From NCBI RefSeq assembly GCF_030704535.1, contig NC_081817.1, positions 29,575,001-29,639,000 on the forward strand: a stretch of DNA of 64,000 nt. Reading direction: 5' to 3'. The notes under the pieces were generated by a model. The model saw only the letters and a program-made list of their open reading frames with translations, had not been told where the DNA came from and did not search any database. The DNA is from Vitis vinifera. Taxonomy: Eukaryota > Streptophyta > Magnoliopsida > Vitales > Vitaceae. This document shows positions 45,061 to 64,000 of this stretch, one piece after another; positions within the stretch are counted from its first letter, which is position 1, and each line of letters opens with the position of its first letter. Position numbers and translations under genes: made by a program.

Positions 45061-48000
45061 ATGGTTGATGGTATGGAAGATGACGATGCTTTCACTAAGC
45101 CCCTTGGAAGACAGGCCGTCTTTTATTATGGAGTAGGACATATGCTCAATGATATCACATCTGCTTGTTGGTTTACTTATCTCTTAGTGTTTTTGACAGA
45201 TATCGGCCTCCCTTCAAGGTATATTTCTTACTACATGCTCAGAATTTTATCTGATTACAATACATTCATGATGTATTTTTCTTTTAAAATTTAGTACTCT
45301 TTTCTGAGAGAGAAGTACTTGCAGAGATGGTATATCTGGAATGGTTTTTGAGATGTGCAATTACTTTTTCACATAGTGAAGCATGTGAAGTACCTGGACT
45401 AATAGGATGTCTATTTGTGAAGCTTTTCAGCAATGTGAAATGCACTGCTTGAAAAAAATATTCATTCTGAAGCAAATGATAAGCATGTTGGACAAGAACA
45501 CCAATAGACCTATAGAAAACACCCCCACCTCTCTCTTTCTCTCTCTCCCTCATTCTCAGTTTATTAGGTAGAACTGTACAAAACAAACCCTGTACTTCTG
45601 GTGAATATTATTTTCTCTCCCTAGAGTTCACAGACCTTTTTCCTTAATATATACAGGTCTTCCTGCTTCTCTGACAAGAAATTTGCATTGGACCTTTTCT
45701 ATTCTGAGTTGCATGTTTTGTCCATTTGATTTCACAGGGATGCTGCTACTGTTATGCTTTCAGGACAGATAGCTGATGGATTCACAACCATATTTGCCGG
45801 TGAACTGGTATTTCTGAGGCTAAATTTAGCATATTATTTTACATCTATCATATCTTTGGTCCCTGTTGCATACCTCTTGGCTTCTACTTATTTGCATTAT
45901 TTTTCCTATGCATCAATAATTTTCTTAATTTATTCATTTTGAAGCCTGCATCCAGCACTTCTCTTCCTATTTATCTGAAACAAATAGAACTTTTTTCAGT
46001 TCTTCAATCATTTTAATCCTTTCTTTTTTTTTGGTAAATAAAACTACAGTTAGCTGAAAATAATTTTGCCTTCATTGTTTTACTTGACAGATAGACAGGT
46101 TTGGACATTTCAAAATATGGCATGGGGCAGGATCTATTTTGGTTGCTGTTTCATTTTCCTCCGTTTTTGGCGGTTGCCTACCTTGCAAAATTTTTGGTTC
46201 CAATTCATCCACGTTGCAAACTGTTGGGTACAGCATGTTTGCCGCAATCTTCAATGTGGGCTGGGCTGCTACTCAAGTTTCACACATGTAATGAACCTTC
46301 TTCAGCTACACCAAGTTAAAAAAGTGTCATAGTTTTAAGCTTAAGAGAGATGAAAGGCACCATTGTGCTTACGTTCTTCTTCAGTTTTTTTTTGTTATCC
46401 CCATGTTTTGGGAGAAAGAGGGCTCTGTCATTGGACATATTTATCTAATATGAACCACAATTGCTCTTGTTGAAGGTCTATGGTGAATTGCATCACGCTG
46501 AATTCAACAAGCAGAGTAGTTCTTGCTAGCTGTCGTAATGCTTTTACAATGGTTAGCACCTCTCTGCATATTGATTTTACATATAGTTTTCTAAATCATC
46601 ACTCATCTCTATGGAGTGCTATTGAGGCAGTTTGTTATTCATTTAAATGATCTTAAAGGTTGCCAACCTGAGCCTATATGCAGTTGCTTTCGTTGTGTTC
46701 AATTCCAGCAAACCACATACACTTGTTGATATTGAAAATCAGGTAAGGTGATGTGAAGAAGCCTTCCTTGCGTTTCAATTTCTTTCCTCTGGGTATCCTT
46801 GTCATATTATTCCTAAATGAGCAGTACCGCTGGATTGCATATTTGTCGATCGCTATTGGATGCTGCTTTGTGGCCATTTTTCTCCTTGGAACAAAAGAGC
46901 CAAGGTCAGCAGAAAATTCTTAATCTTATCATTTCAGTTTCTGAGGAGATTTTTGGATATGATGGCTGCAATTAATTACCTTCCTCTTGCAGATTAAAAA
47001 AAGGGGCTCATGGAAAAGGTTATGCAAGGATTTTATGGTCTCACTGGTTCAGAAAAGTTTTATACTACCAAGTTGCTCTTGTCTATGTGCTCACCAGACT
47101 AGTGACCAATGTTTCACAGGTCTGCATTGATCTCCTTTCCTGCTTAGTTGTGCTCTTTTTCTTTGATGAAAATTTACTTCAGTAAAATATGGGATGTTCA
47201 TGCTCCATGTCTGTCCTTGCAATATTAATATAATTTCTTATATGAAGATGTTTTCTTGTTTTTCAGGCATTTCTTGCTTTCTATGTCATTAATGATCTGC
47301 AAATGTCACAATCATCTAAAGCTTTGGTACTTATACAAACCTTTCCACCATCAAATTTATCCCAATTGTGTATAACCATTTCAAGAATCATGCAAAACTG
47401 ATTATCTTGTTTAATTGATGTGAGTAGGTTCCTGCAATCATCTACATTTGCAGCTTCATCGTATCTATCATTTTACAGGTTCCTTTTAAGAAATTGATCC
47501 ATGATTCAGAATGTTATATATCTTTTTTATTTTTTGATATTTAACTACTAAATATTCACATTGTAGGAGTTCACATGGTCAGGCCAACGCTTGAAGGCCT
47601 TCTATTCTGCTGGAGGAATTCTTTGGATAATTTGTGGAGCAGGGATCCTTTTTCTACCCAGAAACATGAATGCTTTTATGTACATTTTATCAATAATCAT
47701 CGGCATAGCAAACGCCTTAATGATGGTATGATCAAAGATTCCATTTTTTCTTTTTCAGTACATGCTTCATTCCATGCAATGGAGAAGTTGGTTAAAAGGA
47801 AGATACAAGAGAAGCTGTGTCCTGAGTCCTGGCCATTTATTGTAACTGTGACCCTTGATTATATTGGTTGATAAATGCCTCCAATTAAGTCGATAACGGT
47901 TTTAGTTTAGCATTTGGAGTGGATAATATCTAATGTGTATGTCATCGTAACTCTGAAAAAGCATACACTAAGGTTGAGATAGTCAAGCTGGCATTGTATA

Positions 48001-48758
48001 TACACTAAGGTTGATTCATCTGTGTCCCCAGTTTGCTCATTGTTGTGTGTTTTTGTTGGAACAACAGGTGACTGGTGTAAGCATGCAAAGTTTTCTAGTT
48101 GGTGAAGATCTCCATGGCTGTGCATTTGTTTATGGCTCATTGAGTTTCTTGGACAAAATTTCATGTGGGCTAGCCTTGTTCGTTCTTGAGTCATATGGAA
48201 GTAAGTCGATAAGCTAGTCATCCTTCAATGCTTTTTATCAGTGTCACCAGACTAGACCTAAAGCAGCCCTTGCAAGGCTTACTACATGAGTATGACCCAT
48301 GTACATACACCAAACTGTGCATTCCTCCTTTGAATTCAACTCATCAGTTAAAAATCATTAAAGCCACAATAATTTGTAGCTTTATTTAGGAGGTGTAGGA
48401 GCCCATAGGAAGTTTACTGAATAATTGGTTTCTCAGATTTTGAGAGCATGGTCATGATGCTTCAAAATATGAGATAGACCAGTTATCTTGTCCATTTTCT
48501 GGTAGTTCTCACTATTTTGCAATTGTAGTATGCTGTTGGTGTTTGTTAGTTAAAAATTTTGGATTTAACATCGTACTCTTGAATAATGCAGATTCCTCTC
48601 CAGACCTCCAGGGATCAGTTATTTCACGTTTTTCGGTTTCAAGATATGGTTTGGGTGTTGTACCAGCAGTTTGTGCGCTTGTTGGGGTGGTGGTAACATA
48701 CACTATGAATCTGCATACTCCCGTTCCAAAACCTATAATGGAGCCACTGTTGGCCTAA
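45061..48758 (+). CDS. MFSD12-like major facilitator superfamily transporter
   Basis: Twelve exons, all in phase with GT-AG borders, give 453 aa. They are 45061-45218, 45738-45807, 46091-46287, 46476-46551, 46659-46742, 46825-46904, 46993-47119, 47267-47326, 47428-47478, 47567-47725, 48068-48200 and 48592-48758. The N-terminus FYYGVGHMLNDITSACWFTYLL followed by GQIADGFTTIFAGELIDRFG is the glycoside-pentoside-hexuronide-type MFS signature, as in animal MFSD12. About eleven to twelve hydrophobic segments follow. Animal MFSD12 moves cysteine into lysosomes and melanosomes; the plant substrate is not known, and a vacuolar or organelle location is inference. The full-length in-frame join strongly supports the model. 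Start chosen at the first ATG. Confidence 0.93.
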
Positions 48759-50075
48759 TGTCAAAAGGCTGGAGCAGGTGATATTCCTCAAGGATTGCCT
48801 GGAAATAAAGGACTCAAAAGGCTTGAGACTTCTTTGGGGACAAGCTAGATGAAGTGTTTGGCTGCGGAACAGATTAAAAAGTAGTGATGGGTTTTAAATT
48901 TTTTAGTCATTGCTGAAACCCTAGCAGGATGTTTGCCCCTATACAATCTTGATTTTCTATCTTCATTTACCAAATCATCATTCATTACTGACATTTCATT
49001 TTACAGATTCAAATGTACAGAATCTCTCAAATTTTAAGCAAGAACTAGCATTCATGTCATGGAATTGTATTGGTTACGAATCCTATGTGCTCTTATCAAT
49101 GGAATTCTCAGCGAGTTGAACACCTCCTATCCTATGAATACGTTTGGAACTCCCAACCCACGTCTAACCCCCACGGATTCTCATGGGTAATAAGTTTGTT
49201 TCAAAAATTATATTATAAAATAATATTTTGATCTCAAAGTCATAATGTATTATTAATTATCAATTTTATCTAAAATATAGGTGACGATTTCAAACTCACG
49301 TCTTTGAAAATATTTTGTAATTAATCCACAAATGATAAATTTGTGGATTTAAAAGGGGCGAAAGTTAAAAGAGTTATTTCATCGTCCTTTTTATATACTT
49401 TGAATCTTCATGTTATAAATATAACAATAAGTAATATATTTAAAATTCATAATAACATATGGGTACCCTAATGTAACCCTTAAATTCTAGGGTTGGAGCC
49501 GCCTAAGTTGCAGTTTTGAGGTTTCCCTTAAATTCTAGCAAGACCCGCCCTCAAGTTTCCACACCAACTGGTTGCCAGACAAACCCATAAATGCCCTCAA
49601 AGGATGGAGCCGAGCAGATGGCACGTAGCAGAAGCCAAAAGAATATGCAGTAGCATTCCAATTGAAAAGGCAAAAGCCCCTAATATAAAGGAAGACTGTA
49701 ACAATGAACTGGAAAACCTCTGGTAAAAAAGAAGTGACTCCACCTCCATCACATACCACATTGTCAAAATCAAGAAACGAGAGTAGAATCTGGTAGTTGA
49801 CTTTAAACGTCATTTTTTCCATTGTTACAAAGCCTCTTCTAAGATCCTTCAAGGGAGGTGGCCTGCAGGCCTCTCCAAAACATATAACCGGGTAAAAAAA
49901 AAATATATCAACTGTAAGAATACCAACTAGGGATTAATAACAGTTGAACAAAATATCATTTTTTGAACTATGACAGGATCTAACGCAAATATGAAACAAA
50001 AAAAGAAAAAAAAGGGCATGCAGCCACGTCTCAATTATATTTTAGAGAAATGAGCCATGTAAATTATAGGGGACA
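48759..50075. other. Intergenic between convergent genes
   Basis: Contains the 3' UTRs of the transporter (+) and helicase (-). AT-rich at 49.2-49.45 kb. ORF 49535-49852 (-) has no recognised features. Confidence 0.5.
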
Positions 50076-57755
<7,680 letters not shown>

Positions 57756-57877
57756 AATTGATTCTACTCTTCTTGTGTCTGTGTTGTGTGAGTTGGCTTT
57801 ACAGAGCAAAACCCTAAATAAAGAATGCGGAGGAGAGAAAGGGGATTTCAATAAAACCAGATGAAAGGAAACTAGGG

Positions 57878-57885
57878 CTTTTATA
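57878..57885 (-). promoter_or_regulatory. TATA box of the helicase gene
   Basis: TATAAAAG on the minus strand, about 125 bp upstream of the ATG, followed by GCCCTAGT. Confidence 0.6.
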
Positions 57886-58918
57886 CTGAATCGGGATGAG
57901 ATTTGTAGAGTTATGAGAATTGGGTAGCGAAGAGGAGAGGAAACTTAATTGGGTTGAGTGATCAAAAATTTCAGATTTTCGTACATTGCTGCATCAATCC
58001 ACGCCTACCAATTGCCGTCTTATCCAAGCATGGACTAAGCTCTGTCCTGTTACCAAACACGTCCCTTAAATATCTTCTACAGTATACTCTCCACTCTGAT
58101 TTTCACTAATCAGGTGCACGAGGGTACACTGAATTTGGGTGGGCCTCGGACTATTGTAAATGAGGCCAACTTTGGGGGCCTAATATCAATATTGTACTGG
58201 ACTTTTATGTAAATAACACTAAGTTTTAAGAGAAAATTATAAGAGTTTTGGGGCATTATAGATCTTTTATAAAAATAAAAAAGTTATCGATACAATTTTG
58301 AATAAAAGACTCCCTCGACATTCTTTTTTCTTTTTGAATAAAATAGAAATACAATTATGACCTTGCAGCGTTTCTATTGAAATGGAAATGTTAAAAGATA
58401 AAAGACGGTTTTTACCCATAAAAAAATATTTTCACTTAAATATCTACATGTTTCAAATAAATTAGATTGATGACTTTTCAGAATTCAAATGACCAATTAG
58501 ATTGGGGGTTATTTTAAAATATATTTGACAATAATTTCAATTAATATTGTTTTGATGTACACCGGATAATGTATGACTCTAATAGGTGGCATAAAAAGGA
58601 AACATACTAGTTTCGAGGTTAATAACATATCTATCTTATAGGTGAGCAAAAAACGGTGTGCACCTAACTTGTATTGGTGGTACACAGAAAAACTAACCCA
58701 AACATTTGAAAAATGAAGAAAAATCCAAAGAAAGGGGTAAGACTAGCCACGAATATTGGGTTGTGATAAAGATCTTTAGAAGATGCAAAAGTCAATAAGA
58801 GTGTAAATATAAAAGTAACCTAAAACATATATAATATATGTAAAGATTATCCAAAGAATTTTAGTTGAAAATAAAATACAAACACTCTCTTATTGCATAA
58901 AATGCTATGGCATTGTTT

Positions 58919-59273
58919 GGTAATTATTTTCAATGATAGTTTTTTTGTTTTTAATAACAAAAAAACTGAAAAACACTTTTAATAATTAAATTTTTTTCTG
59001 TTTTCTATTATAAAAAAACATAGTATTTTCAGATAACTTATTTTAATTATTTTCAATTTTTTTTAGACTTGTTTTAAATAATAATTATACAAACATATAT
59101 AATGATTAAAAATAAAGATATGGACATCAAATATATTTTTAAAATATATTAAAAAACAATTTTAGGTTCCTAAACAATTTTTATTCTACAAAACATTAGA
59201 GAACAATTTTAAAAACTGTTCTTAAAAACTATTTTTTCATGATTGTTTTAAAAAATAGTTACCAAATAAAGCC
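58919..59273 (+). mobile_element. MITE, family 3
   Basis: Ends are imperfect inverted repeats: left GGCATTGTTTGGTAATTATT, right (reverse) GGCTTTATTTGGTAACTATT. About 355 bp, AT-rich, no ORF. Flanking TAT on both sides may be the target duplication. Confidence 0.65.
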
Positions 59274-59739
59274 TATATATCTAGTAAGACCATTTGTATC
59301 GATGAAAAACTAACTTTGAGATCATACTTTAACTATCTTATTTAAAACCCAATTAATGCTCAATGAAAGTATGTAAAGTCTTTTATGGTATTTGACCATC
59401 GTTATTTGGAGTAACATTGTTTTTTTAGATAATCCATCTTTAAGCTTACTAGCGACATTGTTGTATCTCAATTATCTCATCTTGAAACTATGATATTTGT
59501 TCTTATAAACTTTAACTATTTAATTTAAAAACCAATTTATGCAAGTGATGGTGGGTTAAACCCTATATAATATTTTACTGTCGTCATTTGAGTGACTTAT
59601 CTTTGTGCTTAATAGTGACATTATTGCTTCTCAATTAAATATGAGTTAATGTAAAAATTCTTAAATTCACATTTCATATATTAGAAAAAATATATATATT
59701 ATAAAGTGTTTCTTTTTCATACTTATTCGTGAAATGAAT

Positions 59740-59970
59740 TTCATTTTTCACTTATGGTTCCAAAAAAAAAGCGAAAATGCAAGAAAAATAAAAATGGAGA
59801 GAAAAAGTGACAAAGAGAACTAAAAAATAAACTCAAAACTGATAAAATAAATTTTATATATGTTAGGCCAAATTTAATTCAAATATGCATACCTTTCTAA
59901 CTAACTTTAATTACATTTTATTTTCTTATGTATTTTTTGTAATAATACAAAACATGAATAAATGAACTTG
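59740..59970. mobile_element. Partial family-1 MITE
   Basis: Shows the family-1 interior (purine-rich block, then TTAATTACATTTTATTTTCT and a TTGTAATAATACAAAACATG end) without clear terminal repeats. Confidence 0.35.
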
Positions 59971-59992
59971 TAAAAGACTAAAAGGGTGTTTG

Positions 59993-60248
59993 TTTTTTTA
60001 ACTTTTTACTTAAAGTAATTTGCTTTCAGATTTTAAGTTGTTTGTTTTTCTATTTTTTTATGACTTATTATAAACTTTTTTATTGAATAGAAAAGGTCAA
60101 AATATTTAACTTTTTCTAAATGTTATTTTCTTTACATTTTAATGCTTAATATAAATAAAATATTATAAAAACAGACAATTTAATACTTAATACTATTAAG
60201 CATTAAAATTCTATTTAGAATTAAGTAAAAAAAAAACAAACATCACCT
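59993..60248 (-). mobile_element. MITE, family 2 copy B
   Basis: Second copy of the element at 7597-7872, in the opposite orientation. Ends AGGGTGTTTGTTTTTTTA and, reversed, AGGTGATGTTTGTTTTTT. About 256 bp, no ORF. Confidence 0.7.
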
Positions 60249-60572
60249 AAAAGTTACAATGAAATGACAAATATCTAAGCAAGAGTTTGAGATGCTCGTA
60301 GGGCTTTAGCCGCAAGTGTAGCATGCCCAAGTGCCCAACCCATGCTCAACTTGGGTTAATATGGATAATACATGAACATGTTAGAGTCAGACTTTGGTTA
60401 AAAAAATACAAACTCCGAGATATTAGGGGATAAATGCATTAATTCACTATAGTGGGGCATCATATGGTTATAGCATGTTAATACCTATCTCTATAATCAG
60501 TCGAAATCCAAACCTACACACTATTCTTTATTCATTACTTTTTAATTAAATTATTTATTTATTTCATTTCAA

Positions 60573-60594
60573 ATATATATATATATATATATAT
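60573..60594. repeat. AT dinucleotide microsatellite
   Basis: Eleven uninterrupted AT units. Confidence 0.9.
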
Positions 60595-61075
60595 AAATAT
60601 AACGAAACAACTCTAATATTTACCATTTTTAAAATGTTTTAAAATGTTGAAATTTGAGTTTAAAATTATAATTCACCTTAAATTAGAAACTAATAATATT
60701 GTTTATGACTTTAGTATATATTTAACTTTATAATATTGCTTATATTTTATAACATTACATTCCATTATAATCCTTTTGTTTTCATAATCGTGAAAAATCA
60801 TGAGAAGTGTAGAAATTTCAACTCAACTTTAGATTGTATTTGACATTTGGGCCTAGCACGACTTACTTTTCTAACCCATGCAAATTGCAATCGTAGTAGG
60901 GGGATTTAGTAAACTATATTTCAAAATGCATCTATTTTGTCCTAGTTTATTTTACTTTATGTTATAAGCTATATTTAGCTAGTTCAAGTGAGATGGAAGT
61001 TAACTAACCAAAATTCGTCGATAATGATTTGAGGAAGTGTTTTTAATATTTTTAACACTTCAATTTTTTATTTTT

Positions 61076-61690
61076 TAAGAGTTCGTTTAGTAGTGATTTT
61101 AGAAAATACTTTTAATATTTTTAATACTTTAAATTTTTTAATATTAAAGTATTAGAAAAATCATAAACGTTTTTTAAAATTACTATCAAACATACTTTAA
61201 GTATTAAAGATGCCAAAAATATTTTAAAAAATCATTGTCAAACACACTCTTAGAGTGTGTTTGGTAATGATTTTAAAAAATATTTCTGATATTTCTAATT
61301 CTTATATGTTAAATTTTTTAAAGTGTTAAAAATGTTGAAAGCGTTTCCTAAAATCACTGTCAAGCGGGTTCTTAAAATGCATTTGACAGTGATTATAGAG
61401 AATGTTTATAATATTTTTAACACTTTAAAATTTTTATCTCTCAAGTATTTATAAGGTTAAAAACACTTAAAAAATGTGTGTTTGATAATAATTTTATGAA
61501 GTATTTCTATAATTTTTAATACTTAAAAAATGAAAAATTTAAAGTGTTAAAAAAATTAGAAATATTTTTTAAAATCATTATCAATTATATTATAAACTCC
61601 CGACAGTGATTTTAGAAAACACCTTTAACATTTTTAGTATTTTAAAATTTTTATTATTTAAGTGTTAGAAATGTAACAAACGTCACTCTA
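61076..61690. mobile_element. Cluster of hairpin-type MITE modules
   Basis: About five successive modules of 110-180 bp, each opening with a form of GTTTGGTAATGATTTT (or its diverged versions) and closing with a reversed counterpart such as AAAATCACTGTCAA. Each could fold as a hairpin. Diverged, with no ORF; individual limits are fuzzy. Confidence 0.55.
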
Positions 61691-62262
61691 AATTAGTTTT
61701 GTGTCAACTTGGTTTTCAACCATAATAAGGATGGATTGGATTTGGGAATGGTGAAAATCAATTCGGTTGATTCCCATTTTTGATTATCTTGCCCAAAAAT
61801 GGAAAAAAATTGAACCAAACTCATATTTCAAGATTTTTATTTATTGTGATTTATGGTTGTTTGATGTTTAACAATATTTTTTCATATTTATTACTTGTAA
61901 TCTACAATTCCTCATTATTAAGTTATAGTAATTAAAAAAATTAATTGAGATTAAAGTCCAAATTAATTTTCATCTAATTAATCATCTGTATGGATCTCAA
62001 AAGAAGCTTGATTCTATTCAATATCTGCATCACTGGAAGTGGCTTAAAAGGAAAAAATTCTGAATGAAAAATAAAACCGAGGAGAGGGGGCGGGGGCAAA
62101 GGTTTATATTTGAAAAGGTGAGGCGGTAATGTTGTAATTAATGTTGGTGGCAGTTGAATGGGACTGAGATAAAAGGGGGATCCAAGCCTTCGCGAGGGTT
62201 TCTCTCTTTGGTTACACCACCACCACAGCCTCATCCCTCTCCAGAGCACAAGAGCAGCGAAA

Positions 62263-62279
62263 TCTAGGGTTAGGGTTAG
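62263..62279 (+). promoter_or_regulatory. Telo-box repeats upstream of the PP2A gene
   Basis: TCTAGGGTTAGGGTTAG, two overlapping telo-box (AGGGTT) units about 80 bp before the start codon, common in housekeeping plant 5' regions. Confidence 0.6.
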
Positions 62280-62354
62280 TGTCAGCTTCCAATCTGGCTG
62301 TTTCCATTTGATTCTGAGGAGTGCCTCTAACTCCCTACAACAGCAAGAAAGAGG

Positions 62355-62447
62355 ATGAGTATGGATCTGATCTCTTCCGACTCACATGGCAACCTTGATG
62401 CCCAGATTTCTCAGCTCATGCAGTGCAAGCCCTTGTCCGAGCAAGAG
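62355..62447 (+). CDS. PP2A: Protein phosphatase 2A catalytic subunit, first exon
   Basis: Exon 1 encodes 31 residues ending in NLDAQISQLMQCKPLSEQE, followed at once by a GT donor at 62448. This N-terminal block is specific to the plant PP2A catalytic subunit of the subfamily II (PP2A-3/4) type. The rest of the gene lies beyond the window: no downstream exon (expected to continue VRALCEKAKEIL-like, then CGDIHGQ) is present up to 64000. PP2A is the main Ser/Thr phosphatase of plant signalling, acting as a heterotrimer. ATG at 62355. The reading frame continues through the donor but loses homology, which sets the splice site. Confidence 0.88.
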
Positions 62448-63246
62448 GTTCTCTCTTTCTTCTCTACGCCTTTCTTCCTTCGTTTCAAACATCATTTCGG
62501 CATCATTCCCTTGTTTTCTGGTAATTTACCTCGGATCTAGGGTTCTTTTGCCCTACCTTTGAAGCCAATCTCAGTTTTATCACTCTTTTTATCTGAAGGG
62601 GTTCCGTTTAATTTCACTTTGGTGCCACTTGGAGGTTGATTTTCCATATAAGTGGGCATGAGATACTGTCAATTGGGCCCCTGAAGGAAATTTGGTCTAA
62701 TGTATTTTCTTGAACGAATATGTTCATGGTGTAGCCGGTGGAAGGAATTGATCACCAAGCGCACTTCACCATTGGGCATGACGTTTATTATTCCTTTTTT
62801 CGCCCTTTTTTTTCGTCTACATCATCCTCCGAGGTCGAAGGTGTTTCAAGTTGTTGAATGCTATGCCTTTCCTTTCTCAGCCAGCCGTTCATTACATTTA
62901 CAAAAGGGAAATTTCACCAAACAACTTTATATTAGAAAATCTCTGTTAGAGTGAACGATTTCAGTTAATTTGTGATCTTAGTGTGGTTGGAAATAGACGC
63001 CTATATGATGGATTATATGAATTAAAGCTGTCTTCATTAACGACTCTTTCTTCCTTGCGTGCTGACAAAGTTAGGACCAAAAGAGTTGTTAATTAAAGAG
63101 ACATCTTCCATTGGTAAACACGGACAAATGGGTTATATTTAAAGGACAAGAATGAGAAAATCAATTGAATGGCATCTCTCCGCAATAGATTATATAAATT
63201 TTGGCATGTAAGTATATTCCAATAGAAATAAGTCATTCAGAACTAA

Positions 63247-63556
63247 GGCTCTATTTGGTTTACCAGAAAACGTGGAGGAAAAGAAAAATAGTAGAGAAAA
63301 AGGTAAATAAAGGAAAAAAAGGTTCGAGGTTTTAGGTTGGAGTCTCAAACAATAAATATGTTACAAGGAAAGAAAATGTAATCTAGTAAAATTTTCATCC
63401 ACTTCATCCCAACCCTTTTTTTAAACAGAAAATGAAGAGTTTTGAAATGTATAAACTTCCCCAAGTTTCCATTATAATTTTTTTGTCTTTCACTATTTTC
63501 ATCATAAAGAAATGAAAATTGATAATCCTTTAATTTCTCCTTTTCGTATATGGCCC
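63247..63556 (+). mobile_element. Possible family-1 MITE copy D, degenerate
   Basis: Left end GGCTCTATTTGGTT resembles the family-1 terminus; the right end is poorly preserved and the interior differs. Assignment uncertain. Confidence 0.35.
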
Positions 63557-63719
63557 CTAAGATCTAAATAATGCCTAAATGAAAAGGGTCTAACATCTAG
63601 TAAAATAATTTTGGAAATCATTCACTGGTTTATTAGTGGGCTGTTCTGACCTCATTTAGAAATGAATACTTGATCCCTGTCATTGATGACTCATGATTGA
63701 TAGATCTAGTGCCTAGAGA

Positions 63720-63797
63720 AATTAATGTTCTTTAAACAAGGGATACATTAATTTCTCCCTTGTTTAAAGAACATTAATTGTTCTTTAAACAAGGGAT
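63720..63797. repeat. 24-bp perfect inverted repeat plus a third direct copy
   Basis: Arms 63720-63743 and 63756-63779 are perfect reverse complements around a 12-nt loop, with core TTCTTTAAACAAGGGA. A third copy of the core follows directly at about 63780-63797 in the left-arm orientation. Confidence 0.9.
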
Positions 63798-64000
63798 GAA
63801 AAACACTATATTGGTGCTCAATTGAAATTTTTGAGCTTGTTTTGCTTTATTTGCCCTACAACATGAGCTCCTAAATTGTGTTCTTGGACTAACTATGTTC
63901 AGCTGTAGTTGCTGTGTGCTATTTGTTGCACATGCGTGTGTGTTATGTGTAGAGGGCATCATAGAAAATTTTCAAAAATTTCTCCAAAAGAAAAAAATGA

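Larger units (their letters stand above)
57886..62260. other. Intergenic, MITE-rich spacer
   Basis: No gene seen. It holds MITE-like elements at about 58919-59273, 59740-59970, 59993-60248 and an array at about 61076-61690, and an AT dinucleotide run at 60573-60594. Beginning about 62.1 kb is the promoter of the PP2A gene. Confidence 0.65.
62448..64000 (+). other. Intron 1 of the PP2A gene (continues past the window)
   Basis: No exon recognised. It holds a diverged MITE-like stretch at about 63247-63556, beginning with a GGCTCTATTTGGTT end, and an inverted repeat at 63720-63797. Confidence 0.6.

Overview
The window is nuclear DNA of a flowering plant. It has AT-rich intergenic DNA, GT-AG introns, a tandem family of nepenthesin/CDR1-type aspartic proteases, a VQ protein, a plant LTPG and many short MITE-like repeats. 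The overall flavour suggests a woody eudicot, most likely grapevine (Vitis). That species guess is inference; nothing in the sequence proves it.

Layout. 0-2.7 kb: 3' end of CNX2, the first enzyme of molybdenum-cofactor synthesis (+). 6.0-6.5 kb: an intronless VQ-motif gene (-). 9.1-17.9 kb: an aspartic-protease cluster (+) with two intact intronless genes flanking two truncated pseudogenes, which are separated by an old, broken Ty3/gypsy-type retroelement. 18.7-19.0 kb: a small membrane-protein gene (-). 20.1-23.8 kb: a RING-H2 E3 ligase gene (-), probably with an intron in its 3' UTR. 24.04 kb: tRNA-Ser(GCU). 25.2-25.7 kb: a locus with a housekeeping-type promoter, no convincing ORF, and two snoRNA-like structures. 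28.4-28.8 kb: an EF-hand gene (-). 29.6-31.1 kb: a BCS1-like AAA-ATPase (-). 31.1-38.0 kb: gene-poor and full of repeats. 38.0-38.4 kb: a small four-helix membrane protein (-). 42.2-42.9 kb: a three-exon GPI-anchored lipid-transfer protein (+). 45.1-48.8 kb: a 12-exon MFSD12-like transporter, 453 aa (+). 50.1-57.8 kb: a six-exon DEAD-box RNA helicase of the DED1/DDX3 group, 617 aa (-). 57.9-62.3 kb: repeat-rich spacer. 62.36 kb to the window end: first exon and part of intron 1 of a PP2A catalytic-subunit gene (+).

Exon-intron structures were worked out by hand from reading frame, splice-site dinucleotides and family knowledge. For the lipid-transfer, transporter and helicase genes every exon joins in frame from ATG to stop. 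The genes are mostly unrelated housekeeping or stress genes with no operon-like logic; the only local relationship is the protease tandem array.

The points most worth a second look are the snoRNA-like locus near 25.2-25.7 kb, the duplication and deletion history of the protease cluster, a near-perfect 24-bp inverted repeat with a third copy near 63.7 kb, and at least three MITE families present in several copies.
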